From Sthenelais limicola (Eukaryota; Annelida; Polychaeta; Phyllodocida; Sigalionidae): a DNA stretch of 64,000 bases. The notes under the pieces are model-generated. The model ran no database searches. It was not told the DNA's origin and saw only the letters and a program-made list of their open reading frames with translations. The DNA is taken from NCBI GenBank assembly GCA_942159475.1, contig OW804096.1, positions 12,263,871 to 12,327,870 of the forward strand, given 5' to 3'. Shown one piece after another: positions 33,756 through 45,130 of the stretch. A program made the translations under genes and the position numbers. Every line of letters starts with the position of its first letter. Within the stretch, counting starts at the first letter, position 1.

Positions 33756-34038
33756 ACAACATCCTCTCAATATCCACCATCCAACAACGACTTAATTAGT
33801 CACGATAGAGGCTGGTCAGTATTGTGCTGGCCAGACGGGGGTGTTGGTCAGTGTGTCCAGTATAATAGCCCCTACTGCCCAGTGGTCAGCATATTGCTAC
33901 TATTGTAAGCTTAATCTGCTTAGGGTGCTTAAGATTAATGGTGTGGATTACAGGTGTTAATGATCTCATCAGAGGCATGATAATCCCTCATAATCCCCGC
34001 ATTTTGGTAGCACGTGCGAACCCCATCAGCTGGGGATT

Positions 34039-34192
34039 AGGGATCGGGGGGGGGGGGGTTAGAGTGAGGGGTGAAGGGTGAGGGGTAGAAGGTGAAGGGT
34101 AGGTGAGGGTAGGGGTGGAAGTACTAGAGGTGAGGTGAGGGGGAGGATAGAGGTGAGGTGAGGGGGGGGGGGGGTAGAGGGGAGGGGAGTGG
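34039..34192 (+). repeat. G-rich tract with GTGAGGGG units
   Basis: Two runs of 9-10 G separated by GGTGAGGG, GTAGGGGT and GAGGTGAGG motifs. Confidence 0.9.
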
Positions 34193-34230
34193 GAAGGTAA
34201 GTTGAATCGGTTGGAAGAGGGCATATCTGT

Positions 34231-34655
34231 TATGTATTTTTTGGAGGAGATGAGTCACAAGCCGCAAAAAATGGATTTTGAGATATCACCATATTTGAAA
34301 AGAGGAGATCAAGCTGATTCCAATGATAGCAAACAGTCTAATAATCTAATAAGTATTTCTATATTTTAAGTTTGATATATTTGTTTTTGAAAAATGACTT
34401 TGCACTATTTCTTTGGAGCAATAACCATTAAAGTAATTAAATGTACTCTATTAGATGATCCTAGAAATGTATAGATATATTTAATACAATGTCTTGAAAT
34501 TTGTTACATTTTATCTTGCTATGGACAGCGTTAATCACACCAAAAATTATAACATTCCCACAAAGAGATCTTGTGAATAAAACACTTTGAAAAATAGCAA
34601 TTTGCGACTTGTGACTCATTTTCCTGAAAATAAAATACACATTTGGAACACATAT
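34231..34655 (+). mobile_element. Family C element, complete
   Basis: Family C reference: ~400 bp, ends TCAGGAAAATGAGTCACAAG inverted. Here GATGAGTCACAAGCCGCAAA at the left and GCGACTTGTGACTCATTTTC at the right, with GAAAAGAGGAGATCAAGC inside. Confidence 0.8.
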
Positions 34656-34669
34656 CATATTATATAGAG

Positions 34670-34905
34670 CTGCACAATATTACGATCTTTTTCAGACTCA
34701 AAGCGGCTCTACACAAGTAAATCTAGCTAAATTGACTAAGAAATGACAACAGTTATGTCGTATAATTATATGGCATATTTGAATGATTCAAAAAATCCTG
34801 TTTGGTTATGTTATTTTATATTCTGAACCATATTCTCATTTTAAATCTGGGTTATTTGAGAGGATCTGTGAAGGCTCATTGGACATTTTCTGGCGAATTC
34901 AACCA
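34670..34905 (+). mobile_element. Family A-related copy, diverged
   Basis: Keeps GGCTCTACACAAGTAAAT, CCTGTTTGGTTATGTT and GGGTTATTTGAGAGGAT; right end TGGCGAATTCAACC. Confidence 0.6.
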
Positions 34906-34955
34906 TACAAAACACTGTCTAGAATCTGTGTTTGATAGAAGATATCCTTCCATAT

Positions 34956-35176
34956 GGGTGAAGTCAACTGAATATGTACAATTCTCCCTCACCAATCTTC
35001 TCAAATTACCCAAATTTCAAACCAAAAAGGGGTTGGAAATAGAATTCAACAAAACTAAACAAACCTTTTACACCAATCCAATACCACATATACTAGGATA
35101 TACCCAGTATTTACAATTCCTCAGCCAAATTTAGCAGAATATAATAAACTGTATACATATTCTGACGATCTGGCCC
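34956..35176 (-). mobile_element. Family A MITE, TSD ATAT
   Basis: GGGTGAAGTCAACTG left, GACGATCTGGCCC right, with ATAT at 34952-34955 and 35177-35180. Confidence 0.8.
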
Positions 35177-35334
35177 ATATAATGATATATGATCTACTGC
35201 CTCTACTGTACATACTATATACTACATACACGCGGTATATGAAGGGGAAAAATGAAGCCTTGCCAATACACACATGTGCAGCATTTTACTTTTCCGTCAC
35301 GTAAGCAGCCTCGGCGTCTTAAAGGCCGCTTGTG

Positions 35335-35690
35335 GGTCAGATTTTCAGAAAATGTACATTCTTCCGCTCTACTAATGTAGTGACTTCTGCCAAATTGGAC
35401 TGGAGAATTATGAATATGCTATATATCCGAGTATCTTTCGCCTTCACCAATTCTTCTAAATAACTCACATTTTAGACAAAAGTAAGGTTCAATATACAGT
35501 TCAAGTAAGCAAACCAAACAGATTATGTTAATCACTGTAATATCAGATATACTCTGATATACCTTATATTTATCATTCTTTTTAATATTATTCTTTAGAA
35601 TAAGGAACTACAGTTTACGAGAATTAACTAAATATGTAGAACTGCCCATTCACTTTAGGCCCAAACACTCAGATCTGACCCCTGTGTTGT
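35335..35690. mobile_element. Chimeric family A: two half copies head to tail
   Basis: 35335-35440 reads in the plus direction (GGGTCAGATTTTCAG to ATCCGAGTATCTTTC). From 35441 it switches to the minus direction (GCCTTCACCAATTCTTC) and runs to about 35660. The right TIR is lost. Confidence 0.65.
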
Positions 35691-35882
35691 AAGTGTAGGT
35701 CTCCATTGCAATGAAGGGTTAAAGGAGTTGGGGGGTCGGTGGGAATTAACTAGAATCTATATAATATGGCAGATGTTGAAAACAACAATCTGATTTCCTT
35801 AGTAAGAACGACTAAGGATAGTATTGGAAGGGGTGTCGTCAGGGCATCGCTCATAGGATTGACATAATTCGTTACCTCCCAC

Positions 35883-36271
35883 AATAGGGGAGTTGCATAG
35901 CCGCCATTTTGAATCTTGATTCGCATGGAATTATGGGAGTATGGGTACAGTATAAAATCTAAAGAAAACATGTCATGGAATTATGGGACTAATGGTACCG
36001 TCTAAAATGTATGCCATGTTCATCATAATATATTCATCAATGCCCTAATGTCAATATCCATATGTTGTACATGTTTCCATGACACAAGTCCCCTTCTTTC
36101 CCATCATGCATTTGGTTTTCATAGATCATTTATACAAGATCTGATATTGGTGAAAACATTGTTGCAATTTTCGATAAAAATGTTGCGAAATATTTGCATG
36201 TCAGATTTCAACAGAATCCGTCCCAGCATGCACTGTGACAGACATGCGCAGTGAGACATGCAACTCCCCTA
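35883..36271 (+). mobile_element. Family D element, complete
   Basis: AATAGGGGAGTTGCATAG at the left, ATGCAACTCCCCTATT at the right. Contains CCGCCATTTTGAATCTTGAT and GCATGCACTGTGACAGACAT. Confidence 0.85.
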
Positions 36272-36505
36272 TTGACATGATCTGTTGTCTAAAATATCTT
36301 AAAAAGAAAACAATACCTATGACGAATAAGAAAACATGTCCGTCTGAAGATGATGACGTATGCTTATGTCTGTTGATGTATCTATGTTTTATAGATGTTA
36401 AATTATCCTGAGGTTTTGGATATGTAAAGTATTAGCTGTTCTGAGGAGGGGGAATTTTCTTTTTAATCCTCAATTTCCTGCAATGACTCATACCTTAAAA
36501 CCCTT

Positions 36506-36945
36506 AGGGGGCCGTTGCATACGAAATCCTTACTTAAAATGTTCTTCGCTAAGCATATTTTCTCGTCCTTAGGTAGGAAATGTAGGAACGAAAGTTAGCA
36601 TTGTCTGTAAAGCACATTCCTTCTCTAAAGGTTCCTGACCAGCTGCTTATGAGGAAACGTAGCTAAGGATCGAACAACTTATTGGGTGAAATCGCCAGAT
36701 AATTCGTCTTCACCATTCCACTCAAATAACCCAAATTTAGGATATAAATCAGGTTCTAAATTCAGTTCAACCTAACCAAACAGATTGCTAGGATCTGCAA
36801 TGCAATGCCGAATATACTCGAATTTACATAGTATTGGCAACATTGCAGCCTGACTTAGTTAATTTTACTATATATGAGTACAGCTGCCAATTGTACATTT
36901 TCTGAGAATCTGACCCTATTAAGCAAGGATTTGTTCCCCTTTGAA
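36506..36945 (+). mobile_element. Family G element split by a family A MITE
   Basis: GGGGGCCGTTGCATACGAAA, AATCCTTACTTAAA and GAGGAAACGTAGCTAAGGAT lie left; AAGCAAGGATTTGTTCCCC lies right of the family A copy. Confidence 0.6.
36684..36916 (-). mobile_element. Family A MITE inside family G, TSD TATT
   Basis: GGGTGAAATCGCCAG left, GAGAATCTGACCC right, with TATT at 36680-36683 and 36917-36920. Confidence 0.85.
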
Positions 36946-36962
36946 CACTTCGATCTCTAACA

Positions 36963-37196
36963 GGGTAAGATCTTCAGAAAATGCACAATCTACAGCCATA
37001 CACATCTATTAAATTCTGCTAAATTAGAGTGAAAATTGATAAATGCTAGGTATATATAAGTATATGTTATATTGTATTCATTCAATAAATCTGTCTGGTT
37101 ATGTTGAACTGCAATTTGAACCTAATTCTCTTCTTAAATTTGGTTTATTTGAGAGGATTGATGAAGTACAATTGTGCATTTTCTGAAAACCTAACA
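36963..37196 (+). mobile_element. Family A MITE
   Basis: GGGTAAGATCTTCAG left; right end CTGAAAACCTAACAC is worn. Confidence 0.8.
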
Positions 37197-37642
37197 CAAC
37201 AGCCCCCTTCCCTCTCGCCAACTCTGAACATCCAACAAAACCTATTTCCAGCCATCGGCTATCAAAGCAAAAACTGACTCGCTCCTCTGAAAGGCTTTCC
37301 GTGTTTCCACGGCCCAATTCGCAGCTTCATATTTGATTTCAAGCAAAATTTCGCAAGAGCACACACAGTGTTATCCATAAGGGTAAGAAAAAGGGCTTAA
37401 TTATCCTCCTGCTTCGTTAAAAAATGCCCAATGCATAGCCCCATTCCCTCAAGTGGTGGAAATTCACATCCGAAATCCATCAATTGGGAATTTCTGGGTG
37501 AATCATATTGTTAGCGGAAGTAGGAGGAGTCTGAGAACTTAAGGCGAAGTGTCTATTAATAGATATATTGTATTGACCTCGGTTTGAATCATAATTCGCA
37601 AAGGATTATGGAATCGTTCAAATATAGGCTCAAACACCATAT

Positions 37643-37877
37643 GGGTCAGATTTTCAGAAAATGTACAATTGGCAGATCAACATATTTGGTAAATTCTGCT
37701 AAATTGGACTTAAAAATCATCAACATAAGGTATATATGGTTATATTTGGTATTGCCTTGATTCAAGCAGTCTGTTTGGTTATGTTGAACAGTATTTTGAA
37801 CCTGATTTTTGTCTTGGATTTGGGTCATTTGAGAGAATTTGTGAAGGTGGACTGTACATTTTCTGAAAATCCGACCC
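37643..37877 (+). mobile_element. Family A MITE, TSD ATAT
   Basis: Both ends of the GGGTCAGATTTTCAG type; 235 bp; ATAT at 37639-37642 and 37878-37881. Confidence 0.9.
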
Positions 37878-37889
37878 ATATATGCCATT

Positions 37890-38020
37890 TAGTAACTTCT
37901 GCTAAATTAAACTGACAAAATGATATAAATTTCTTTATATCGGAATACATTTGGTATTGTGTATTGGCGTTGATTCAAACAATCTGTTCAGCTATGTTGA
38001 ACTTTATTTGGATTTGAATT
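37890..38020 (+). mobile_element. Family A fragment
   Basis: ATTTAGTAACTTCTGCTAAA to TATGTTGAACTTTATTTGG; both ends missing. Confidence 0.6.
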
Positions 38021-38388
38021 GTATTTTCCCTAAGGTTCCCCAAAACTCCAGTCATTTCTTGCGTTTTTGTCACGCGTGAGAAGTCAAATTTTTACAATGT
38101 CAGGGTGAAAACATGTTTTTTGATAAGTATGAAGAAAAAAAATGAAAGAAAACAATATACTTTAATCGGTACACTTTCCATAAGTAATGTCCAACATGAA
38201 ATAAATGTCAGCAGAAATCTGTGATTGATTGTACAATTTCAGGAGTTTTGAGCCATAATCTAAGGCACGATTTCCCCGATTTTCGCCTGATTAAACCTCA
38301 TTACGCTTGAAACAGGACAGTTGAGACTTGCGAAAACAGTAGATTTGTATCCACAATAAATGATTGAATTCAGCTTTTAGGTAGAATG

Positions 38389-38600
38389 GAATAGAATAGA
38401 ATATTTTTTATTTGTCCAATAAGAGAGATTTACCTTTGTATTAGCAGGTTAGACAAACGGATCGACATTTATATTACATACCTATGTGCCAAGCAATAAT
38501 TCAAAGCATGTCCTCCAGCTGTTACCCTAATTTGGAATAGGATAGAGTTGCTAAAGAGGGCTACTTTTAAGCTCACTTTGTTGGATAGATATAATATCTA
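38389..38600 (-). mobile_element. LINE 3' end with (ATTCT)n tail
   Basis: The minus strand reads GACAAATAAAAAATATTC then a short ATTCT microsatellite, the CR1/L2 style of 3' end. The body upstream (to about 38600) was not recognised. Confidence 0.45.
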
Positions 38601-38822
38601 ACGACTAGTGGACTCTTCCAGTTTTTAGCCATTCAGTACAGAAGGCTCAACATGTAAGGATGGCATCTAATGACAGAGACACGATCTGTGTGACTAGGAT
38701 TTGCATTTATCATCAGTCATATAACAAAATATATTATTATATGTCACAATAGAGGGAGTGAATAGGATTCATCTCCTTAGTTCGATGTACTCATCAACAA
38801 TTCAAAATACATGTGCACATCT
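38601..38822. other. No recognised feature
   Basis: AT-rich spacer before the family D copy. Confidence 0.4.
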
Positions 38823-39380
38823 TATAGGAGAGTTGCATGTCCGCCATCTTGAATCTCGATTCGCATGGAACTATGGGAGTTGTATGTCTGTAAAGCCTAT
38901 AGAACGTATGTTATGATTGGTCCTGGGTAAGACGATAAAGTGCCTTTCTGTCTCTTTTTCTCTGTCTCTCTCTCCATTCTTCCCTATCTCTATTTCCTGG
39001 GTATGGCCATCAAGTGCCTTTCTGTCTCTTTTGCTCTGTCTCTGTCTCCCTTCTTCTCTATCTCTATTTCCTGGGTATGACCATAAAGTGCCTTTCTGTC
39101 TCTTTTTCTCTGTCTCTCTCTCCATTCTTCTCTATCTCTAATTCGGGGGTAAGATCATAAACTGCCTCCCTCTCAGCTCTCCCGCCCTTGATATAACCTT
39201 CAATGTGTTGATAAGAGCAACCAATCTCACTCGCTCGCATCTTATGTTCAGCATGGAAATTCTACAATGAATTTGAATTGATGAAAACAGCCATGTGTTT
39301 TACAAGTTTCCATAAAACAAGATTTCATCTTTCCCATCATGCATAATAGACATGCACATGGATACATGGAAATCTCCTAA
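38823..39380 (+). mobile_element. Family D element interrupted by a family H element
   Basis: 38823-38915 (AGGAGAGTTGCATGTCCGCC) and 39242-39380 (TTATGTTCAGCATGG to AATCTCCTAA) are the two parts of one family D copy. Confidence 0.75.
38916..39241 (-). mobile_element. Family H composite element, TSD TTATG
   Basis: 326 bp: ATTGGTCCTGGGTAAGAC, three ~80-bp unit-2 repeats (GTGCCTTTCTGTCTCTTTT), then one unit-1 copy ending AACCAATCTCACTCGCTCGC. TTATG stands at 38911-38915 and 39242-39246. Confidence 0.75.
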
Positions 39381-40704
39381 TGAATCAGAATTTGGATAAA
39401 ATATTGAAACAAAATTCAAAATACACAGTGACACAACACCTTAAAAGCCGACCTATAGGAGAGCAAAACATCCCCATGCAAGCAATAGCTTTCCACTTAA
39501 TATTTATGAAGGAAACAGTGCACTGAGACCTTATTTCCAGTCAATTCCGGATACTCAGGGGTCCCTCTAGAGGGCGTTGTGAGCGAACACGTGGGCAATG
39601 GAACAAGGCACAGGGTTCACCTTTTACAAGCCACGGGGTGGTTGGGAGGTTTGGTGAAAAGAAAGATCAAGAACGAGTTCAAGGGTCAGGTTTATAAGAT
39701 GTGTACACTTGTATTGTTACAAGAGATTACTCGATATTACAAACATTTTATAGAAGAAAAATGTTCCTATCAATGTTTACTTCAATGTTTCAAGCTCCAA
39801 CGATTTGATGCATAAAATTTGACCTAATTTGGGAAACAAAAACCATCAAATTGAACCTAGAATCAAGAGGAAAATAAGGACAAATGCAGGCATTGGAAAT
39901 TTGTATTGCTCTAGTACATGAATCCAAATTATAGATAAATAAAATATAAATATTACAATTCTGTAATGAATATATACAGTTGCTCCCATGAATTATAATT
40001 GCAGAAATCTGTAAACTCGACCTTTAATGGTAGAATTTACTCAATGCATATTGTCATATATAGATTATGAGTATTGTCCTCCCCATCAAAAACATCAGAT
40101 GCAGCTTTAATTCCAATAAAATGTAAGGAATTGTGAACTGCAGCCAATTGTCCATCTAAGGGAAGCCTGGCCCATAAATTGGCCGTTGATATATTGGCCT
40201 CCTTGGTGGTGGGACTTTGTAGTGGGGCTGCTGGGATGATGGATGAACCAATCACCTCCTCTGTCCTTAACCCCTCTCCATCTTACAGTGGCCAGGCCTA
40301 CAATTCCTCCTTAAAGGCCGAGGGGTTGTAGGGACTGTGAACGGGCGAGGGATTCGGGTGGTTTTTCCTACCAAATGTCCCGCCAAACTGTTTGCCCTTG
40401 TTTTTTTTATCGGCTTTTTAAAATTCTGAAAAGCATTGATGTGAAAATTGAAAAAAAGAACTGGGAAGATGGATGGATGGGGTGAACTGACCTAATCGTC
40501 CAGATGCTATCACTTTTTTAAATATTGAACATAAATGGTCGGAGTTTAGAGTTACTCCAAAATCGGAGTGTGAGGGAAAAACCTATTGGTTCTACTCTTA
40601 CGTCTTGATCGGACTGCAGTGAGCTGCCATCCACGGAGAAAGGTCCTTGTCCGGAGCCTCAGTAGCTCTATTGCCAGGCCCCTCCTTGTCAGCTCCTATA
40701 TACA
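39381..40704. other. No recognised gene
   Basis: Mixed composition. A minus-strand frame at 40037-40255 (NLWARLPLDGQLAAVHNSL within it) looks exon-like but has no family match that I know and no clear splice sites. Confidence 0.35.
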
Positions 40705-40937
40705 GTCTAGGTCCAAAGTTGAGAGAGTCCTCCAAACGGAGGGAAAGCATCTAAAACTGCAAAGTGCCATCATAATTCATAATTCCATTCCAAACTCTCA
40801 TTATATTCCCATTAAAACGCCGATTCATACATATTGACATTTTGCGGTCTTAATGGAATTATAATGGCACTTTGTGCTTTGAGGTGAGAGGCTTTCCCTT
40901 CGTTTGAAGGGACTCTCTCAACTTTAGGCCTAGACTG
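40705..40937. mobile_element. Family B head-to-head foldback
   Basis: AGTCTAGGTCCAAAGTTGAG (left) and CTCAACTTTAGGCCTAGACT (right) are inverted copies of the same family B end, as are the adjoining AAACGGAGGGAAAGC and GCTTTCCCTTCGTTT. Confidence 0.8.
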
Positions 40938-40993
40938 AAAAGACCCTGCCCTTGAATGGTTTGACTGTCATGCCTATTGTGGATGTAACATGT

Positions 40994-41260
40994 GGGTCAG
41001 ATTTCCAGAAAATTACAATTCGACTTCACCAATCTTCTCAAGTAACCCCAATTTCAGACGAAAATAAAGTTTAAAATACAGTTCAACCTAACCAAACAGA
41101 TTGCTAGAATCAATGCAATGCCGAATATTCTCGAATTTACCTACTATTGACCAAATTGCAGCCTAATTTGGGCGCATTAGAAGAACCTGGAAGTTACCCA
41201 GTGTAAATAAAAAAAACAAAAAAACAATTTAGCAGAATTTGTGGATGTTCAACCGCTCTT
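40994..41260 (-). mobile_element. Family A MITE carrying a small retroposon
   Basis: GGGTCAGATTTCCAG left; internal sequence normal to GCAGCCTAATTT, then a 56-bp insertion, then AGCAGAATTTG; the right TIR is lost. Confidence 0.8.
41170..41225 (+). mobile_element. 56-bp retroposed tail, TSD AATTT
   Basis: GGCGCATTAGAAGAACC to GTAAATAAAAAAAACA, with AATAAA and an A-rich 3' end, flanked by AATTT at 41165-41169 and 41226-41230. The family A consensus has a single AATTT here. Confidence 0.75.
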
Positions 41261-41515
41261 AGTTTGTGCTGCATTTGAGTGACGGTTGATGTGACAGAGA
41301 TATAGTTTGACTCACTCTGAGGTCACATCTTCCAGTGACACTTTGCAATTAAGCAGCTGTGGTCTTTTGCACAAAACCTACTCAGAGCTCATATGTTCAT
41401 TCAGTTGGTACTATTTAGTCTAAAGTGGCCTTCTTCAAGTTCCATTTCAAGCTGCATTCTGAGCTATTGCAACAACAACAATCTCACCAAAGTTTACTCA
41501 TTGTTTAACCTATAC

Positions 41516-41743
41516 GGGTCAGATTTCCGAAAATCTACAATTGGCAGCTGTAGATATTTAGTAAATTCTGTCAAATTAGTCTGAAATTTGGTCACTGCTA
41601 GGCAAATTCGAGTATATTCGGTATTGCATTGATTCTAGCAATCTGTTTGGTTAAAATACATTTTGAGAGTCATTTCTGTCTTAAATTTGCGTTTTTTGAT
41701 AGGATTGGTGAAGACGAATTGTACATTTTCTGAAAATCTGACC
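41516..41743 (+). mobile_element. Family A MITE, TSD ATAC
   Basis: GGGTCAGATTTCCG left, CTGAAAATCTGACC right; ATAC at 41512-41515 and 41744-41747. Confidence 0.85.
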
Positions 41744-41771
41744 ATACACATATTGTCCTTCATCAATCCCC

Positions 41772-41879
41772 TCAGAATATACTCAGATATGCCTAGTATT
41801 TATCATTTTTCACTCTAATTTAGCAGAATTTGATAGATGTATAGATCTGTAGATTGTACATTTTCTGAGAATCTGACCC
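41772..41879 (-). mobile_element. Family A fragment
   Basis: ATATACTCAGATATGCC to GAGAATCTGACCC; left half missing. Confidence 0.7.
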
Positions 41880-42143
41880 ACTAGGGCACGACCGTTTCAT
41901 TGTGCGGGTCATCTGGGGAAGAAAACTAAAAGGAGGATCAATAAATAATTTGTTATTACCTTTTTCCAATTACCTGGGCGAAATTACCCCAGGTGTGGTT
42001 TAAAAAACGCGTTTAATTTCCCACAAGATATTGCTTGGCTCGTCCGCAATAACTCTCTGTTATTTATTCCTATATTCGTGTATCGGTTTATGCTAATAAT
42101 AATTCAATTAGATGGAAATATGAGATTTTTAGGGGGAAACATT

Positions 42144-42557
42144 TGTGATGCGTTTCAGGAAAATGAGTCATAAGTCGCAAAAAATAGATTTTGATATACC
42201 ATTATATTTGAAAAGAGGAGATCAAGCCGATCCCAATGGTAGTAAACATTAAGGACATTAAATAAGAACTTCTATATTTTAAGTTTTATATTTCTATTTC
42301 TAAAAAAAATGTTTTCAATATTTTTAGGTGAACAATTACTAGTAAAGTAGGTAATTATACTCCATAGGATGCTCTAGGAAATGCATGAATATATTAATAC
42401 ACTATCCTGAAATTTGGTCCATGTATTCATAAGACCTATCTCACTAGATACCCAAAAAAATGAAAACATTCCAAAAAGGAGATCTTGTGAATAAATGTCT
42501 TTTAAAAATATGAATCTTGCGACTTGTGACTCATTTTCCTGAAACACATCACATTTG
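42144..42557 (+). mobile_element. Family C element, complete
   Basis: GTTTCAGGAAAATGAGTCAT left, ATGAGTCACAAGTCGCAAG in reverse at the right. AACACATCACATTTGGG follows the right end. Confidence 0.85.
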
Positions 42558-42675
42558 GGAAGTTTCATATACGCTATATAGATATGAGTGTGTTCCGTCT
42601 CATGATAGATCCTTACAATCTTCACAAAGTTCTTTCCTAAGCTACTTTCCCTTACTTAGGAAAGGACTTTCAATA

Positions 42676-42985
42676 TGGGACGTCCGCCATCTTGAATCTT
42701 GGCTCACTTTTTTTAAGGGACTGATGGTACAGTGTGAAATCTATAGAAAACATGTTATGTTCAGCATGAAATATTTATCGGTGCTCTAATGTAAATTAAT
42801 GTGATTTGCATAACACAAGCCTCTTTCTCTGACATCATTCATTTCGGTTTTCATAGATCCTTTATACATGATATTGGTGAAAACACTCTTGCAATCTTTG
42901 ATAAAAAATGTTGCTAAATATTTGTATTTCAAACCCGAACTGAATCTATCCCAGCATGCGCAGTGGCACATGCAAATACCCTATT
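42676..42985 (+). mobile_element. Family D element, worn
   Basis: GGGACGTCCGCCATCTTGAA to GGCACATGCAAATACCCTAT. The two tips differ from consensus. Confidence 0.7.
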
Positions 42986-43335
42986 GTAAGAATTAAAATT
43001 AACATTATGTGAATAGTAAATTCCCTTCTCAAAGTCCCTTAACAGCTACTCGGCAAGGAAACGGAAAATATGAAGTGGGTCACATTTTCAAATAATGTAC
43101 AATTCGTCTATAGCCAAAATAACCCACATTTAAGACAGAAACTAGCTTTAAAAAGGAGTTAAACATAACAGAACTGATACTTTAAATCAATGCAATACCA
43201 AATGTACTCAGATATACCCGGTATTCATCATTTTTCAGCCTAATTTAGCAGAATTCCCTAAATGTGTACAGCTGCTAATTGTACATTTTCTGAAAATCCA
43301 AGTAAAACCCAAGTAAGGATTTCTTATGAAACAAA
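42986..43335 (+). mobile_element. Family G element with a nested family A copy
   Basis: TTCCCTTCTCAAAGTCCC and GGCAAGGAAACGG lie left of the family A copy at 43077; AAGTAAGGATTTCTTATGAA lies right. AAGT on both sides may be the duplication. Confidence 0.5.
43077..43304 (-). mobile_element. Family A MITE
   Basis: GGGTCACATTTTCAAATAAT left; right end CTGAAAATCC is shortened. Interior normal. Confidence 0.8.
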
Positions 43336-43762
43336 ATGCACACTTGCACCGTGTTTATTTCCTTAAAGAGATCCATTGATCACGTGCTGATTGTGATAGG
43401 CTTGCGAGCGCCTTGCAAGGGTCTTGCGAGGGTCTTGCGAGGAGGAGGTGCAGTCTGGGGTACTCAAAGCTAATAGTAATTGAAGGTTATACTGCCAGAC
43501 ACCTGACATGAATGCTTCAAGACCTCTCAAAGGTTCCTATCTAAATGTCGGGAAGACATTTGTCACTACCGAGACAGTGGCCCTCACTAGCATTGACATG
43601 CCACGACTTGATAGTAACAAAGCACCTGAAAGACTTATAGTAAAGTCTGGATCGACATTTTGCATGTAACATAGGATACTTGTGTTCCAATGAAACCTTT
43701 TTTTATGGTTGAACTTTTGTTATGGTTCTATCTTGCTCGAATCCTGGGAATTTTTATAAGGG

Positions 43763-43925
43763 CGAAGTTGCTAGAAAATGTACAATTCTCCCTCACCAAT
43801 CTCCCCAGATAACCCACATTTAAGATAGAATTGAGGTTCAAAAGACAGTTTAACATAACCGAAAAGGATATTTCAAATCAATGCACTACCAAATATCTAT
43901 ACCAACCAGTAATTATCATTTTCAG
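43763..43925 (-). mobile_element. Family A MITE, 3' truncated
   Basis: GGGCGAAGTTGCTAG left end, then CCCTCACCAATCTCCCC; stops near TTATCATTTTCAG. Confidence 0.75.
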
Positions 43926-43954
43926 GATTTTCAAGATCACTTTAAGATGACTAC

Positions 43955-44107
43955 TCTTTGTTCCCCTATTTTTTAAACCTTATTGAAAGTCTTTTGACTG
44001 AAATTGTGGACGAATTTGTTCGATTATTTTCGCTCCATAAAAGTCCACGTTTATGTTCCTTATACTTTGCTATAGTGCATTCACCTATTATCGTCACTAT
44101 CACACTC
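43955..44107 (+). repeat. Family F repeat, 5' truncated
   Basis: TTTGTTCCCCTATTTTT, GTCTTTTGACTGAAATTGTG and ATTCACCTATTATCG. Confidence 0.55.
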
Positions 44108-45072
44108 TAAGAAATGGTTGGGAAATCTCAGGGGGCACCTTTATTTTCACACTACTTCAGCGCAATTTTTCTTGTTGCTTGTGATACTTCAGGCAGGACT
44201 GTGAAAATCCAAACGCCCCGGGAAAGTACACAGGGCCCCTGTCAAATAAGCAGTGCGAGGGTTCCCCCTGTGATATCTAGCACGTTGGTCCTGTGAAAGT
44301 CCTGCCACAGTCCTGTACTTTATCTGTCATATACATGTATGCTATGATTCTGAGTTACAGTCCTCTAATATGTATTGCCCATAATTTATATACACATGTA
44401 TAATTTATATACTTTATATTTAATATGTGGGTTAATGTTGGGTTTCTTTTGGTACCATTCACACAGTGGGAATACAATCATATCAATTAAAGGCAACATA
44501 AATTCTTACCAGAGGGAGATATATACCAGGTTTAGTTAGTGTTCATGTGCCAAACACCCATCGCCATTCCTGTAGAGGCATGCAGGACTGCTGCATCTTA
44601 AACTATAAATCTTTGGTATTATGCAATACCCTACTGGTAGTGCTACCGGGCGTTTTGGGAAGCTTCCATTTGAAAAAAGCCTAACCAACGGTCTCACAAG
44701 CAGTGGGGGACAGAGCCCTAATTTTCGCGCCAACTATATACAGACAAAGGAAGACCCAAATAGTGAAGACAAAGAACCAGCTAGACCAAGCATCCGCTCA
44801 GATTTGTGTACATCTTACTTGACCACATCTCCCAAGTTTCTTGGATATTTTCTTTGAATTATGGAGAGGACAGGGAGGATGGGGAGGACGGAGAGTGTGA
44901 GGACGAATCCGGGGATGAATTCAGAAATTGAATTCTTTATCTGGTAAGTAATATCTCTAGGTAAGCGGGTATTTAGAGTTTGGCCACTCTTCTAGTGGTG
45001 TAAACTGAGAGAAAATCCATGCTTGACGTACTGTGTTATGTACACCAACTAGTTTTGAAATGTATTAAGAAT
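44108..45072. other. No recognised gene; possible splice donor
   Basis: A frame at 44621-44857 reads GSATGRFGKLPFEKSLTNGL without a known match. An ATG frame from 44862 ends at TTTATCTGGTAAGT (44943), a good donor consensus, but upstream and downstream exons cannot be shown. Confidence 0.3.
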
Positions 45073-45130
45073 ATGTATGAAGAATTGCATCGAATTTAGC
45101 TGTGTTTTATTCCTTACAGAAGCTGATCGA
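45073..45130 (+). repeat. Splice-acceptor-like duplicated segment, copy 1
   Basis: TTTAGCTGTGTTTTATTCCT then TACAGAAGCTGAT, repeated at 45588-45632. It reads like a branch/polypyrimidine/AG acceptor; a GTAAGT stands at 44943 upstream. No frame supports an exon firmly. Confidence 0.45.
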
